A stretch of DNA of 64,000 bases from assembly GCF_000264905.1 (NCBI RefSeq), contig NW_006763139.1:321949-385948 (forward strand), in the 5' to 3' direction. Below, piece by piece: positions 33,201 through 43,888 of this stretch. The notes under the pieces are model-generated. The model worked only from the letters and a program-made list of their open reading frames with translations. It made no database searches and had not been told where the DNA came from. The position numbers were made by a program, and so were the translations under genes. The stretch comes from Stereum hirsutum FP-91666 SS1. Lineage: Eukaryota > Basidiomycota > Agaricomycetes > Russulales > Stereaceae. Position 1 is the first letter of the stretch. Each line of letters starts with the position of its first letter.

Positions 33201-34146
33201 TGACTGTGATTTTATCCAGCGCCACGTCCTGATTCAGAAGAAAACGAAGACGTGTATCGCAAAAACTCAGGTTCTAATGTCGAGACCCGACCCGGGACGC
33301 AGAATCTTCAGTCGAGTATCGTCGAGGGTAAGCTATATTTTCCCCTGAATTATTCAAGGACTTACATTCAATCTGCGCAGTGGATGATACAGAAATCATT
33401 CCAGTGCCCATGAATCGAATAGCTTCCGGAAACTCATCCTCGCAGTCTCCTTGCGCTTCGGATAATACTTCGGGCGCTATGATGCCAGAGGATCAATGTA
33501 CGGTCCTCGAAAATGCTCGAGAGCCGGTCGAGAGCAAGCAAGGGGCTGACAGTTCTAATCATCCAATTGCTGAGGGTACGTGATATACTTATTTGCTAGT
33601 GCTCGAAGCTAATCGTTACTATAAAGAGGTTTGCGAGCAAAATACCGCAACTTCAAATAAGGCATCTACGGCACAGGATCGTTTAGAATCGTGCCCTCCG
33701 AGTGACGATGTAATTCTCGATGATCCTGAGGTTACGCAATCCGAGATCGGCCCGTTGGAATCGTCGTCGCCATCTGTATCGTCTACTGAGGGTAAGCTGC
33801 AAGCATACACCACTTCCAAATTTAATTGCTTACCTTCACATAGAATGTCCTCCGCCCGTCGCGTCTATGGAAGAAGTCTCCGCCTCCAAGACGTACGGCG
33901 CGACGGAGCAGATCTGCCAATCTGAGATACAAGCATCAGCGTGCAGGAAGCGTGCGTATCTGCACTTTAGGTCGCCTAGTGTTCTCTTCTTGTGCTTATA
34001 TTGCTGATTCTATAGTGCTCAAAAAGTTATTCTTGATCTTCTCGCCTATCTTCATTCTTGGCGTCCTTATTGGTATTATCTTCACTTTGGCATACCACTC
34101 GCCGTACCTCGTCATTCCGAAGATCAGTGTCCATGTCGAATTTTAA
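30238..34146 (+). CDS. membrane-anchored pseudokinase-like protein with MLKL-type helical N-terminus
   Basis: Nineteen exons, 957 aa, all phases closed: 30238..30405, 30459..30613, 30681..30825, 30900..31031, 31092..31349, 31400..31437, 31493..31557, 31612..31688, 31748..31762, 31834..31923, 31972..32013, 32067..32443, 32504..32643, 32704..33168, 33220..33327, 33381..33575, 33627..33791, 33844..33951, 34016..34146. Residues 1-200 form an all-helical region like the MLKL-type/HeLo-like bundles of fungal signalling proteins. Residues 201-330 resemble a kinase N-lobe: VVRQYRG where the beta-3 Lys is expected, an alpha-C-like FEQDLDFYEKTM, then HPNIAQVFAV and SIVFHDDTTVHLQDYL. I see no HRD or DFG. 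The middle and 567-722 (YWASDPEGVVRWTEEEL, GLDPDSDEIAKALG) match an Agaricomycete-specific domain. A Ser/Asp-rich linker (722-914) and one membrane helix (LFLIFSPIFILGVLIGIIFT) end the protein. Confidence 0.72.
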
Positions 34147-34515
34147 TCGGAGGGTTGTCTCGTGCCATAGAGGAGGAAAGATTTATTTTTCTTTTTCGAA
34201 GTTCGAGGTGGACATACTTAAGTTGTACCGCAGGCGGAGACTATGAGGGTGTGACGCAGGAGAGCGTTTGGATCATTATTTTTCTCCTCTTTCCCTCTGT
34301 TTCTATAGAACTTTGCTACTCGATACTTTCATAGAGTCATTTGGCCTCGTCGCTGTGTCTCAGAATATTTGCTCCCATATGACGATCGTAGTTTCTGGAT
34401 ACATACTCCAATACTAGGTCTTGATCAGAGTCCATCTTCGCACCAATTTATGTTGCCGCATCAAGACAGTCATAAATCCATCACATTATCTCGCCACTCA
34501 ACGCTAACTTGAGCA
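34147..34515. other. intergenic, no gene seen
   Basis: About 370 bp between convergent genes. No supported feature. Confidence 0.4.
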
Positions 34516-35011
34516 CTAGCGTACACCTGCGTACACCGGGGACGGCATTGGATGGCGGTACAACAGCTCGAGATCCAACGCGACCGCGCTTGGTGCCCAG
34601 TGACTGGCATATTTACTCAAATAAAATTGCGTGCTCGCCAGAACGACATTGCGGTCTTCGTCGTCGTCTGTTATGATATGTAGCGTAAGACTCTTGGAGA
34701 AAGCCTTGAGGAAGGCATCTTTCGGATGGACAGAAAATACAGGAGTGTCGCGCTGATGAGTAAAAAAATAAAGGATATAGTCGCCATTTTGACGTTCGAG
34801 GCTGTTCCTTCTTCTCTCAGTTCTTTGCGGCTGAGGCCTGATGCCCAAAGATCACCGAATGTGCAGTTACTGTGGCCCACCTCGAAGTGGCAAACATAGA
34901 ACCCTCCCGGCAAACCCCGATAAGCCGCACAAATCTTATCACTCCATCGCCGTGCCAGCTCATCGACGCGTCGTCAGCCTCCCAGGAGCCAATCGACATC
35001 CTGCCTGCCAT
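34516..35011 (-). CDS. hypothetical small protein
   Basis: Exons 34881..35011 and 34516..34837 (43 bp intron, phase 2) give 150 aa. Exon 2 encodes a protein-like stretch (GDYILYFFTHQRDTPVFSVH, SLTLHIITDDDEDRNVVLAS) with no recognised family. The intron is shorter than any other here. The first exon overlaps one of the CCAAT boxes of the HAP5 upstream region, so the start may be wrong. It would share a divergent promoter with HAP5. Confidence 0.35.
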
Positions 35012-35211
35012 CCTCCCTCATTCCAAGACCAGCGCGTCTTCCTCCCAACCAATCACGCCCTCCCGACCCCCTCGCCCCTTCGCCCGCCAATCACCTTTCG
35101 TTCCACTTTCGCGAGCAGGTCTGACTAAACATAAACAGTAGCCAATCGCACATCGAAAGCGACACCCCGAGCCACCGAGCCACCGAGCCACCTGTCGAGG
35201 GGAACCAATCA
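34989..35211 (+). promoter_or_regulatory. cluster of five CCAAT boxes upstream of HAP5
   Basis: CCAATC[A/G] occurs at 34989, 35049, 35087, 35142 and 35205, all on the plus strand, 38-63 bp apart and 74-296 bp before the HAP5 ATG. The extended form CCAATC[A/G] is the preferred site of the NF-Y/HAP complex. By chance one would expect well under one such site in 300 bp. The gene encodes a subunit of the factor that binds this site, so autoregulation is a natural reading. Confidence 0.7.
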
Positions 35212-35284
35212 GTTCGCTCGACGCTCAGCCAACCAACCAACGTCCTCCAGCCCAGCCTAATCCTAATTACATCACAGTCTCTCC

Positions 35285-36907
35285 ATGCCGAGCGGAGCTG
35301 GCGGCAGCGGTAACGGTGGCGGCGGCGGCACTAGTGGTGGGAACGCAGCTGGATCCTCGAGCCCAACGACGACGGTGACGAAGCCGTTCGTCCAGTCCGG
35401 ACAGCCGCTACATGAGTTTTTGCACTCGTTCTGGCAAAGACAGGTCGATGTGGCGGAGCAGGAGACGCCGGATTATAGGCATCCGCCGTTGCCGCTTGCG
35501 AGGATTAAGAAGGTGATGAAGAACGATCCGGATGTTAAGGTGTGTTTCTTTGCTTTTTCTGCTACTTCGTTTTGTTCTTTGTGAGAGAGAAAGGGGTGTG
35601 GGCTCGTGCTGATGCTTTGCGTTTGTGAGGAAGCAGATGATTGCGGCGGACGGTGAGTGCTACTGCTCCTGATGCGGGCATATGTTTGTGTGCGAACGCG
35701 TTCGTTGACGTCGTCTCGGACAGCCCCTATCCTATTCTGTAAAGCATGCGAAAGTGCGTCTTCATACCTCAATCACACCACACCAACAACCAACTGATCT
35801 CTGCCCCTCCCTTCCCTCCACTCTCGTCCATCCACCCCCCTCGTCTCGTACCACGAACCGCCTGCAACGCATCCCGCCACCCCAGTCTTCATCGCCGAAA
35901 TAACAGCCCGCGCATTCATAATCGCAGACTCCAACAAACGACGCACCCTCTCCCGCTCCGACATCGCCAAAGCACTCAATAAATCAGACCAGTTCGATTT
36001 CTTGATCGATATCGTGCCGAGGGAGGAGCCGTTTGGAGGTGGTGCTGCGGGTTCATCGGGGGGAAAGGCGGGAGGTGGGGGTGGGGGAGGAGGGCATGGG
36101 GGTGGACATGGAGGGGGAGGGGGGCATGGGAAGAAGGGGAAGGAGGGGGCGGTGAGTGTTCATTTTTTTTATATGGGGTGCGGGGGTGTGGGTGGTGGGA
36201 TTGTTTGCTGATTGGTTGGTTGGGTGTGTGTTTAGAGGGAGGGTGAACATGGGGAGGGAGAGGGTATGGAGATGGATCAGCAGCAGCAACAGCAACAACA
36301 ACAACAGCAACAGCAACAGCAACAGCAGCACCAGCAGGGCGGCGAAGGAGGGATGTCGTCTTCTAACGTTCTGGATCAGGTGCGTCTTTTCTCTCCTTTT
36401 CTGACGTTCTCACTGTGTTCTGATTCTCAACCTCTCGTGGTGTATTATAGCTCCAATCGCTGCTCAGTAACTCACCGGCGAATATGGAACGTCCGTCCGT
36501 CTCTGGGTGACCTTGAAGACGACGAGGGCCGGAACGCATATATCATGTTGGGCTGTTTTCTTGCTCTTTCTCTTCTCTTCGTCTTTGTCGTCGATGCTCT
36601 GTTTATTATTTTTTCTTATCGTCGCATTCTTCTGTGCTATTCGTCCGTTTACTTGTTCGTGTGTGTTTGATTGTCGTGTGTCAATCCGTTCGTGTGTGTA
36701 GACTCCCAAACGTACATAACCTCTTCGCATCTCTTTCTCCATCTCTCCATTTCTCCTCCTTCCCTGCTTTCTCGAAGATTTCTTGACTTATCTCACTCGA
36801 CTCGATCCCATTCTTGATGTCTATTGCATTCTTGCTATCAACGCTATACCCCTCCACCACCTTCCCCCTCTGAAATCCTCAGCCACACGCCACTGTGGCG
36901 TCTATAA
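35285..36907 (+). CDS. HAP5: CCAAT-binding factor subunit HAP5 / NF-YC
   Basis: Histone-fold subunit of the heterotrimeric CCAAT-binding complex, a nuclear transcription factor. Exons 35285..35539, 35637..35652, 35724..35753, 35886..36151, 36236..36379, then an exon near 36452..36507. The histone fold spans about residues 68-150: PLARIKKVMKNDPDVK, then MIAADAPILFCKACE, FIAEITARAFIIADSNKRRT, LSRSDIAKALNKSDQFDFLI and DIVPREEP. This is the classic NF-YC signature, and exons as small as 16 and 30 bp must be spliced to restore it. The N-terminus is Gly/Ser rich; after the fold come a Gly/His-rich stretch and a run of about 17 Gln, as in many HAP5 activation regions. The extreme C-terminus is uncertain: splicing to 36889 ends at 36907, but another frame runs to 37019. 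Five CCAAT boxes lie upstream. Confidence 0.9.
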
Positions 36908-37723
36908 GCGCTCGTCGTCGAACATTGATGGCCGCCGGCCGCCGGTTCAAGAAGTTCGGAACCGCGAAGAGGCTTTTTTTGATCCGTCGGCGGGATTTGG
37001 GTTTGGGTTTGGGTTTTGAGTGGGGGCCGGGTTCGATCGAGATCGGTCGAGTGGCTAGAGGAAGCGATGCGGTGCGATGCATATGGGTGGCTGAGATTGA
37101 GGTGGGATAGGTTGGGGATAGGTGGAGGATGGGGGTGGGCGGATGGGCTGGGTGGGCAGGTTGATGTCGTATGCCGCGAAGGAATATATGTAGGATAATG
37201 AAGATCAAAGGAATATGTTAGGGGATGGGAATGGGGAACTTTCAAGGACGGGGAAAAGGAAAGAAGGAAAGGAAGGGCGACCATCATTGATTTGTGTATG
37301 TATGTACTTGCGGAAGGTGAACTTGCGAACGACGACGATGGGAAAGAGAGTCGGATGATGCTGCTTTTAAATTCCTTCCGGTGACCTCGTCGGACTCGAC
37401 TCCTGCACTTGTCCTGCACTCGGGACAACGAAGGCAGAAGTGGCGCGCCACATCACTGCCAACACCAATTCCAACGTTGATCGGAACTTATATATTTCGC
37501 GTCAAAAATCCATGTTTGTTCGCGACGTTGACGACCTCTGTTCGACCGTCAACTGATGCGGCAGTGATTGATGGCAGCACCCATCATTGGTCTTCATCCT
37601 CTTTGATCTCAGAATTCACGCCCTCCGGCTGTCCCGACTCAGTTCAGTGCACGCTAGCGCCCACAGCCTCCTAGCCTGACGTTGAATAACGTTGACATAT
37701 CGACATGGAGACGCTGATTGGGA

Positions 37724-37798
37724 TATATAAGTAGGGCATCAAGCATCACTGGATGTGTCTTTCCCTCTTTCTCCCTCTCTCTTTCTCTCTCTCTCTTC
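37724..37798 (+). promoter_or_regulatory. TATA box and CT-rich tract of the glutaminase A gene
   Basis: TATATAA at 37724..37730 is followed by a CT-rich tract (about 37750..37798), a common layout of strong fungal promoters in which transcription starts near the end of the pyrimidine tract. It lies 250-330 bp before the ATG at 38052. Confidence 0.55.
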
Positions 37799-38051
37799 GA
37801 CTATCTAATCTCGAGTCTGTGAATCGTCACGGTTGCGTGCGTACGACTAGAGTTCTGTCTTTTCTGTGCTTGGGCCTGCCACTGGCTCGTGATCGGTTTT
37901 CTCTGCATCTCTGCATTGACGGTGTCCTGGTCGACGTCGCGTCTCGTCTCGTCTCGTATTATACCCAAAGGCCCAAGGATCAACTAATACCTAACCACTC
38001 GCGCGACTCCCCTCCCTCCTACCCCTCCCTCATACCCACCCCGTCCCGCCA

Positions 38052-41000
38052 ATGCGTCTCCCCATCCCCCTCTCCCTCCCTTCCCCATCCCTCCTCATCC
38101 TGACATCCCTCCTCCCAAACCTCGCCTCCGCAGCCTCATGGACCGCAGACCCCTTCATCCCACACGCGTACCCCCTCGCGGTGCGGTCTCCCTACCTCTC
38201 GACTTGGCTGCCCCAGGGGAACGGGACGGCTTTGAATGGAGGGTGGCCGCAGTTTTGGGGTGGGTCGGTGCGTCTATGTTCTCCCTACCACTACTACTAC
38301 GTTTCAAGTGCCGTCTAATGCTGTATTTCTTGTGTGGATTGTAATGGGTGGTGTGCTTTGGGAAACGGGAAACGGATGGCAGACGATAGGCTGGGCGGGA
38401 ATCGTCCGCGTCGACGGGAGCTCGTATACGTTCCTCGGCGACCCAGCCGTCTCCAGCTCAAGTGGGACATTGGAGAAGGCGACGCAGAACGCGGCGAGGT
38501 TCACGGCGACGATGTCTGTTTTTGAGATGACGGCGGGGAGCGTGGATGTGAATGTGACGTTTTTGAGTCCGGTCGAGGTGTGTTTTTTTTGGTTTTTTGT
38601 GGGTGGTGGTGGGGTGTGAGAGGAGGGAGGGAGGATGATATGTGTTGCGTTCGACGAAATAGTCGGAAATTCCTATCCTACCCTTCTCATCACTGTTCCG
38701 CTGTCCGCTCGAGCGTGCTGCCCGTATTTCATGTCGAGAATGACGTAGAACTGACGAGGCTTTATTGCATGCATGTGTGTGTATTGGGTGGGTCGGTGTA
38801 TGTAGCCGACGGATCTCGTCAAGCAATCTACTCCGTTCTCGTACATGTCCATCTCTGTCGCTCCGAACGATGGATCGGCGCACTCTGTGCAGGTACGTTT
38901 GTCTTTCTTGAAGCTGAAGGCTCCTTTTCTGTCATCTATTCTCCCCGTATCTTCACTTTCGGTCCGAGTCGATTCTCTATCCTCTCTCGCTTTCGTCTCT
39001 CCCGTCTCCCGTCTCCCGTCTCCCGTTTCCTGCTTCCTATGTCCTCCTTTCACGGTTCACCGGTGTCACCCATGCACCGCCCATCTCCTCCGCTCCTTTC
39101 CTCCTTTCCTCCTCCGCTCCTCCGCTCCTCCCTCCAACTCACACCCTTCCAACTCCAATCTGCCAACCCCTCTGACAACTAATCAAACCAATCATATCAC
39201 AGGTCTACTCCGACATCTCAGCCGAATGGGTCTTCGGGAACACCTCCGCGCTCGTCAACTGGACGACGACCGCGTCCGGGAGTGACGTGATGACGCATAT
39301 GGTGCAGTTGCAGGAGCAGGAGGTGTATGTGGAGAGTGGGGATCGGGTGCAACGTGAGTGTTTCGTCTTCGGTTTTTGAGTTCTTCGTTCTTCGTTCTTC
39401 GTTGGGAAGGGTCCTGAGATGTGAAGAGTCCTTTCACTGTTTCGGTTCCACTTCCTCCGTATACTTACTGACTTATCGTGTCCGTTCGTTATGATTTTTC
39501 TATGTCCGCCAATGTTCTTGCCTCGCGTCCGGTGTTGTTCCTCAACATGAATATATGCGTTTTGCGGATGCTTACTACCCGTACGCATACTCGACATATG
39601 CGCCCAAATACTCGGAATATACGTTGGCCTTACCGTCTCACTTTCGAACGTCATACCGAAACCTCTACCCCCTTGCTTCCCTCCCCTTCCTCCCTTCCTC
39701 TTCTCCTCGCCAACCCGTCCTACCCAACGACACCCCTGACACATCGACCCTCCGACCCTACCCCATCACATCCGCCAACACCTCAAAACGTACAGAGGGC
39801 GCGATCTACTACTCCGCCACCTCCTCCGCGACGTACCAGACCGGCGCAGACACGACCGTGCGTGGGCAGTTTGTCGCGAATGGGACGTTGGGGAACTCGC
39901 AGGATACGAATTTTAGGGCGATTGAGGATGATTGGTGGGTCTCATTTCTTGCCTCATTTTGCCACCCTCGACCCCCACTCTGTTCTGGTTCTATCTTCCA
40001 CCCCTGCGTCCCGGCACCCTACTGCGTCGTCTTTTCTTCTTCGGTACCTATGTAGTTTTTTTTCTGCACCTTCGTTCCAACGGTGGTCGACTAACTTGAC
40101 ACGGTTGCGAACTGGGGGAACGTACAGGCCCGTATTCGCGTTCTCGCAAGACTTCGGCTCAGTCTCCTCTGGCTCTTCGAGCTCGATGCTTTTCTCGGTC
40201 GGCCATGTTCGCGATCCGGCGGTGCAGTATATCGTTGCGGGGGGTGCGCTGCAGGATCGGAGTTTGTATTTCTGGAGCGAGTATGATTCGGTGTCTGATC
40301 TCGTACGTTTTCTCTCCTCCTCCTCCACACATACATATATATTTCCTTTCCTTTCATGCCATCCAATTCTCCCACTAGCAATATTAATATTCCTGACTAA
40401 TACGCTTAAACCCACCAGATCTCCGCCTTCCACACCTCCTTCCCCACCGCCCTCTCCACCGCCCAATCCTTCGACTCCCAAATATCCTCTGACGCCGGCG
40501 CTATCTCGGCAGAATACGAGGGTATCGTCGCGATCTCGCTGAGGCAGGTCTTCGCGGGGGTGGAACTTACGATTTCGAAGGAGCAGGGGGGCGATGGGAG
40601 TTGGAATAGTAGTGATTTGTTGGTGTTTATGAAGGAGATTTCGAGCGATGGGGTGCGTTCGGTTTTTTTTTCTTGTCGTCTTCATGTCGAGATGTAGAGG
40701 CAGGAGGGTATGGTGCTGATGGATTGATTGGGACGGGCAGAACGTGAATACCGTCGACGTGATCATGCCCGCTTGGCCGGCTTTCTTGTATACGAACCCG
40801 GCGTTGGGCAAGGCGTTGTTGCAGCCTTTGTTTGAGTATCAGGTGCCCTTTCTTTTGTGTTTCTTCTCCCATATCCCTTCTATTTCCCCGTTACCGCTTC
40901 ACCTCGATCCTATCTATCCCGTTGGTGGTGGTGGAACGTTAATGCTGATAGTCGGGTTTGGATGCAGGCGACCGGTCAGTACCCGAACAAGTACAGCGTT

Positions 41001-42903
41001 CACGATCTCGGGGCTGCGTATCCGAAAGCTATTGGGCACAACGACGGTACGTTCCTATCATACCTTCCGTCCCTACGTTCGTTGACATCTGTGCGTTTGA
41101 TGCTTGGTAGGTAAAGACGAGGCGATGCCGCTCGAGGGTGAGTCGAGTTCGCTTTGATTCAAAATGGGTGTGTCTAGTATGAGAGGGCTGACTGACGATG
41201 CTTGTTCGTGTAGAGAGCGGGAATATGCTTATCCTCACGTTGAGTCATTACCAAAAGACGAACGACAGCTCGCTCATCGAGACATATGTACGTTCCTCCC
41301 TCCCCTATCTCTCTCCTCTCCCTTGTTTCACCCACTAACACTCGCCATCACAGTCCTCCCTCCTCGACCAATGGACCCAATTCCTAATCTCCGAAGCCCT
41401 CATCCCCTCCAATCAAATCTCAACAGACGATTTCGCAGGCTCGCTCGCGAATCAGACCAACCTCGCCATCAAAGGCATCATAGGCATCCGCGCCATGGCT
41501 GAGATCTGGAGCATCCTGGGGGACGAGGGCATGGCGAGCAATTATACGAGTATTGCGGAGGGGTATGTGAGTCAGTGGGAAGGGCTGGCGATGGATTCGC
41601 AGGGGACGCATTTGACGCTTTCGGTGAGTCCGAGTGTTTTTGTTTTTGTTTGGGAGTTAGGAGGTGAAGAAGGAGGTGATGCTGATCAGGAGTGTTCTTT
41701 TTGGCTTGTTTAGTATGGGAACGATTCGAGCTGGGGGTTGGCTTATAATCTGTATGCGGACAAGTTACTTGGGTTGAACCTGTTCCCCCAGTCTATCTAC
41801 GATACCCGTGCGTTATGAACGTCTCTACGTCGTCTATCAATCTCACTGACGTACGTTCGCCCTACGATTCGTAGAGGCATCATGGTACTCATCCGTGAAA
41901 GGTTCGTCCTCCCATTCCCATCTTTCCTCCCTTCTCTTTCCCCCTTCTTACCATCTCCCTCCCTTCTCAGGAACCTACGGCATCCCCCTCGACACCCGCC
42001 ACACCTACACAAAATCCGACTGGCAAATCTGGATGGCCTCCGCTCTCGACTCCACCTCCACCACCGTCCGCGACACATTCATCACCGGCGTCTACGCCTA
42101 CGTCTCTGGCGCGCTCGGCGGGAACAAGGAGCCGCTGAGCGATTGGTATGATACGGTTAGTGGGGTGAATGAGGGGTTTAGGGCCAGGCCGGTGGTTGGT
42201 GGGCATTTGGCTTTGGTGAGTCCCGCTTTCTTTTTATTATGTCCGAGTGGTCAGTTCGTAGAGTGGTGGGGAAATGCCTGCAGGACCCTGATGCTTATCT
42301 GGGGCGATGTGTGGCGGCTCTGCGGTTTTGCTTTCGGTTCTGATATAGTTGGCAATGCTGTATTAATCTCGCGAATCATCTCTCCCCCCTCCTCTATCGC
42401 CTCGTCTCGCTCGCACCGCCGCTACTCAATTCGGCTTGTGTAAACTACCGGACGACGTACGCCGTATCTTCGTGGACTCAAAAACAATCAACGCACGGAC
42501 TCCTTTTGCTTTCTCAAATTCAACCTAAATATCACCCCCTATTTAATCTCCATCTTCGTGCATATAATCACTTCCATTTCATCCATCATCATAACACGGA
42601 CTTTCGTCTCAATCTCACCCTCTCATTCCATCAAATCCTATTTTATTTTATTTTCTAATTTCCCATCTATCCCTCCTCGCTGATCACCCTTTCTCTCTCG
42701 ATACTTGCCTCTCTTCAATTCACGGAACGAAGCTCGTAATCGACAACCACGGATCCGGTATGTCCAACACCCTCAATTCCTCCGACTCAGGCTCGGGCTC
42801 TGGGACCTCGGACGAGGACTCGGGTGCGTTAGGGTTGCGGATAGGGATATGGAGTTGGGGTGTGGCGATGGTTGGGGTGGGGGTTGGGATGTCGGTGTTG
42901 TGA
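38052..42903 (+). CDS. gtaA: glutaminase A (GtaA family), secreted, probable GPI-type tail
   Basis: Extracellular glutaminase of the fungal GtaA family (DUF5127/DUF4965/DUF1793), hydrolysing L-glutamine to glutamate. Exons 38052..38267, 38383..38577, 38806..38892, 39203..39353, 39796..39934, 40128..40302, 40419..40652, 40741..40842, 40968..41046, 41111..41137, 41214..41287, 41354..41623, 41714..41807, 41875..41901, 41971..42215 close in phase. The protein begins with a signal peptide ending LASA, then SWTADPFIPHAYPLAVRSPY and LSTWLPQGNG, the hallmark of the family. Later parts include AWPAFLYTNPALGKALLQPL, YPNKYSVHDLGAAYPKAIGH, DDFAGSLANQTNLAIKGIIG and GIPLDTRHTYTKSDWQIWMA. A last exon 42733..42903 after a 517 bp intron would add a Ser/Gly-rich stretch and a hydrophobic C-terminus (761 aa in all); that exon is inferred, and the gene could instead end soon after 42215. 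Confidence 0.88.
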
Positions 42904-42937
42904 TCTGATTGGATTGATGGATGAGCTTTGGATGAGA

Positions 42938-42969
42938 GTGGTGGTGGTGGTGGTGGTGGTGGTGGTGGT
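42938..42969. repeat. (GTG)n microsatellite
   Basis: About ten uninterrupted GTG units just 3' of the glutaminase A stop codon. Confidence 0.85.
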
Positions 42970-43367
42970 ATACCAGTGATGATCTACACGCATACGCATA
43001 CCTGATTTGTTTTAATTTATTCTTTTTGGACCTTTGATGATTATGGTCTTTCATTCGCTGTCGTCTGAATGCTGGAACTTCCACTGGTAGAAGAGTTGTT
43101 GGCAGGGTGGGCAAGCCGTGTAAGTGCGCAACCACAGTGAATGTTGCACGATAACGTCGGTGGCCTGGTACTGCGCTCAAACTCCGCTCGCGAGCCCGCG
43201 ATTTCGCCCGCCGCCTTTCTTTCCTTACGTAGATCTTCTCGTAATACTCATTCTGACTGTCAAGCGAGACGAAGATACCCATAGCAGTTACAGAACAAGA
43301 TACGTATTTCAACATATATGATACGAATCGCATTTCATGTTCGGGTGGTGCCACAGTCTCGCTGTGG

Positions 43368-43710
43368 CGTAAGTAAGAACGGACAGAGCGCATTCAACAA
43401 GGGTTGGAGGTGTGCGTGTATGTAAGTACAACCTAGGGACAGAGCGCGTTGTAATATGGACTTGGATTGTTCATGAATGGATGAAACAAATAGGACATAG
43501 GAAGGGGAAAAAATAGGAAATAGATTTTGAAGACTGGTGGGCAAGACGGGTGGCATTGGACAAGAATCGCAGCTGTGTATATATGTACCGCCTAGCAACA
43601 GAGTCCGTTGTAAGATAGACCAAGATGGCTTATGTAGAATTGAAAGTATATAGAAATTAGGACGTAGGACGATGAGAATAATATGAAACAGAGTTCGAAT
43701 ACTGGTGGAT
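43368..43710. repeat. diverged tandem repeat, about 155 bp period
   Basis: GTACAACCTAGGGACAGAGC at about 43424 and GTACCGCCTAGCAACAGAGT at about 43583 start copies that stay alignable for over 100 bp (GACTGGTGGGCAAGAC versus TACTGGTGGATGAC at their ends). A shorter third piece (GTAAGAACGGACAGAGCGC) starts near 43373. Copies share roughly 70 percent of positions by eye. Confidence 0.5.
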
Positions 43711-43888
43711 GACTTTTTTTGTTTTCCGGAGAATATAACTGCATGAAATGGAAAGAAAATCTATCAAAGGATTGAGATGGAAAACGAGAGAGAAGTAGTA
43801 TGAGACTATGAAAGGAAGACAGAGAGAGAAACAAGATATGATGTCAATGTCCATAGGGAACATCGAAGACATCGAATGATACTCCGCA

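Larger units (their letters stand above)
42904..43888. other. 1 kb intergenic region with microsatellite and decayed tandem repeats
   Basis: Lies between convergent genes (glutaminase A and the NACHT-WD40 receptor). It contains the GTG microsatellite and the diverged tandem repeats listed separately. No gene seen. Confidence 0.5.

Noticed and set aside
36992..37018. TTTGGG run as an interstitial telomere
   Set aside because: Only about four units, and the usual fungal repeat is TTAGGG; simple repeat or Phe-Gly codons is more likely.
36844..37428. 194-codon minus-strand ORF with Thr-Gln repeats
   Set aside because: Antisense to the HAP5 3' region; the repeats come from the GGGTTT run.
38998..39030. 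CCCGTCT tandem repeat as a functional element
   Set aside because: A short simple repeat inside a glutaminase A intron.
39478..40542. 354-codon plus-strand ORF rich in Pro/Ser/Thr
   Set aside because: It overlaps several phased exons of glutaminase A in another frame; composition is that of a shadow ORF.
39954..40811. 285-codon minus-strand ORF
   Set aside because: Antisense shadow of glutaminase A exons; no domain.
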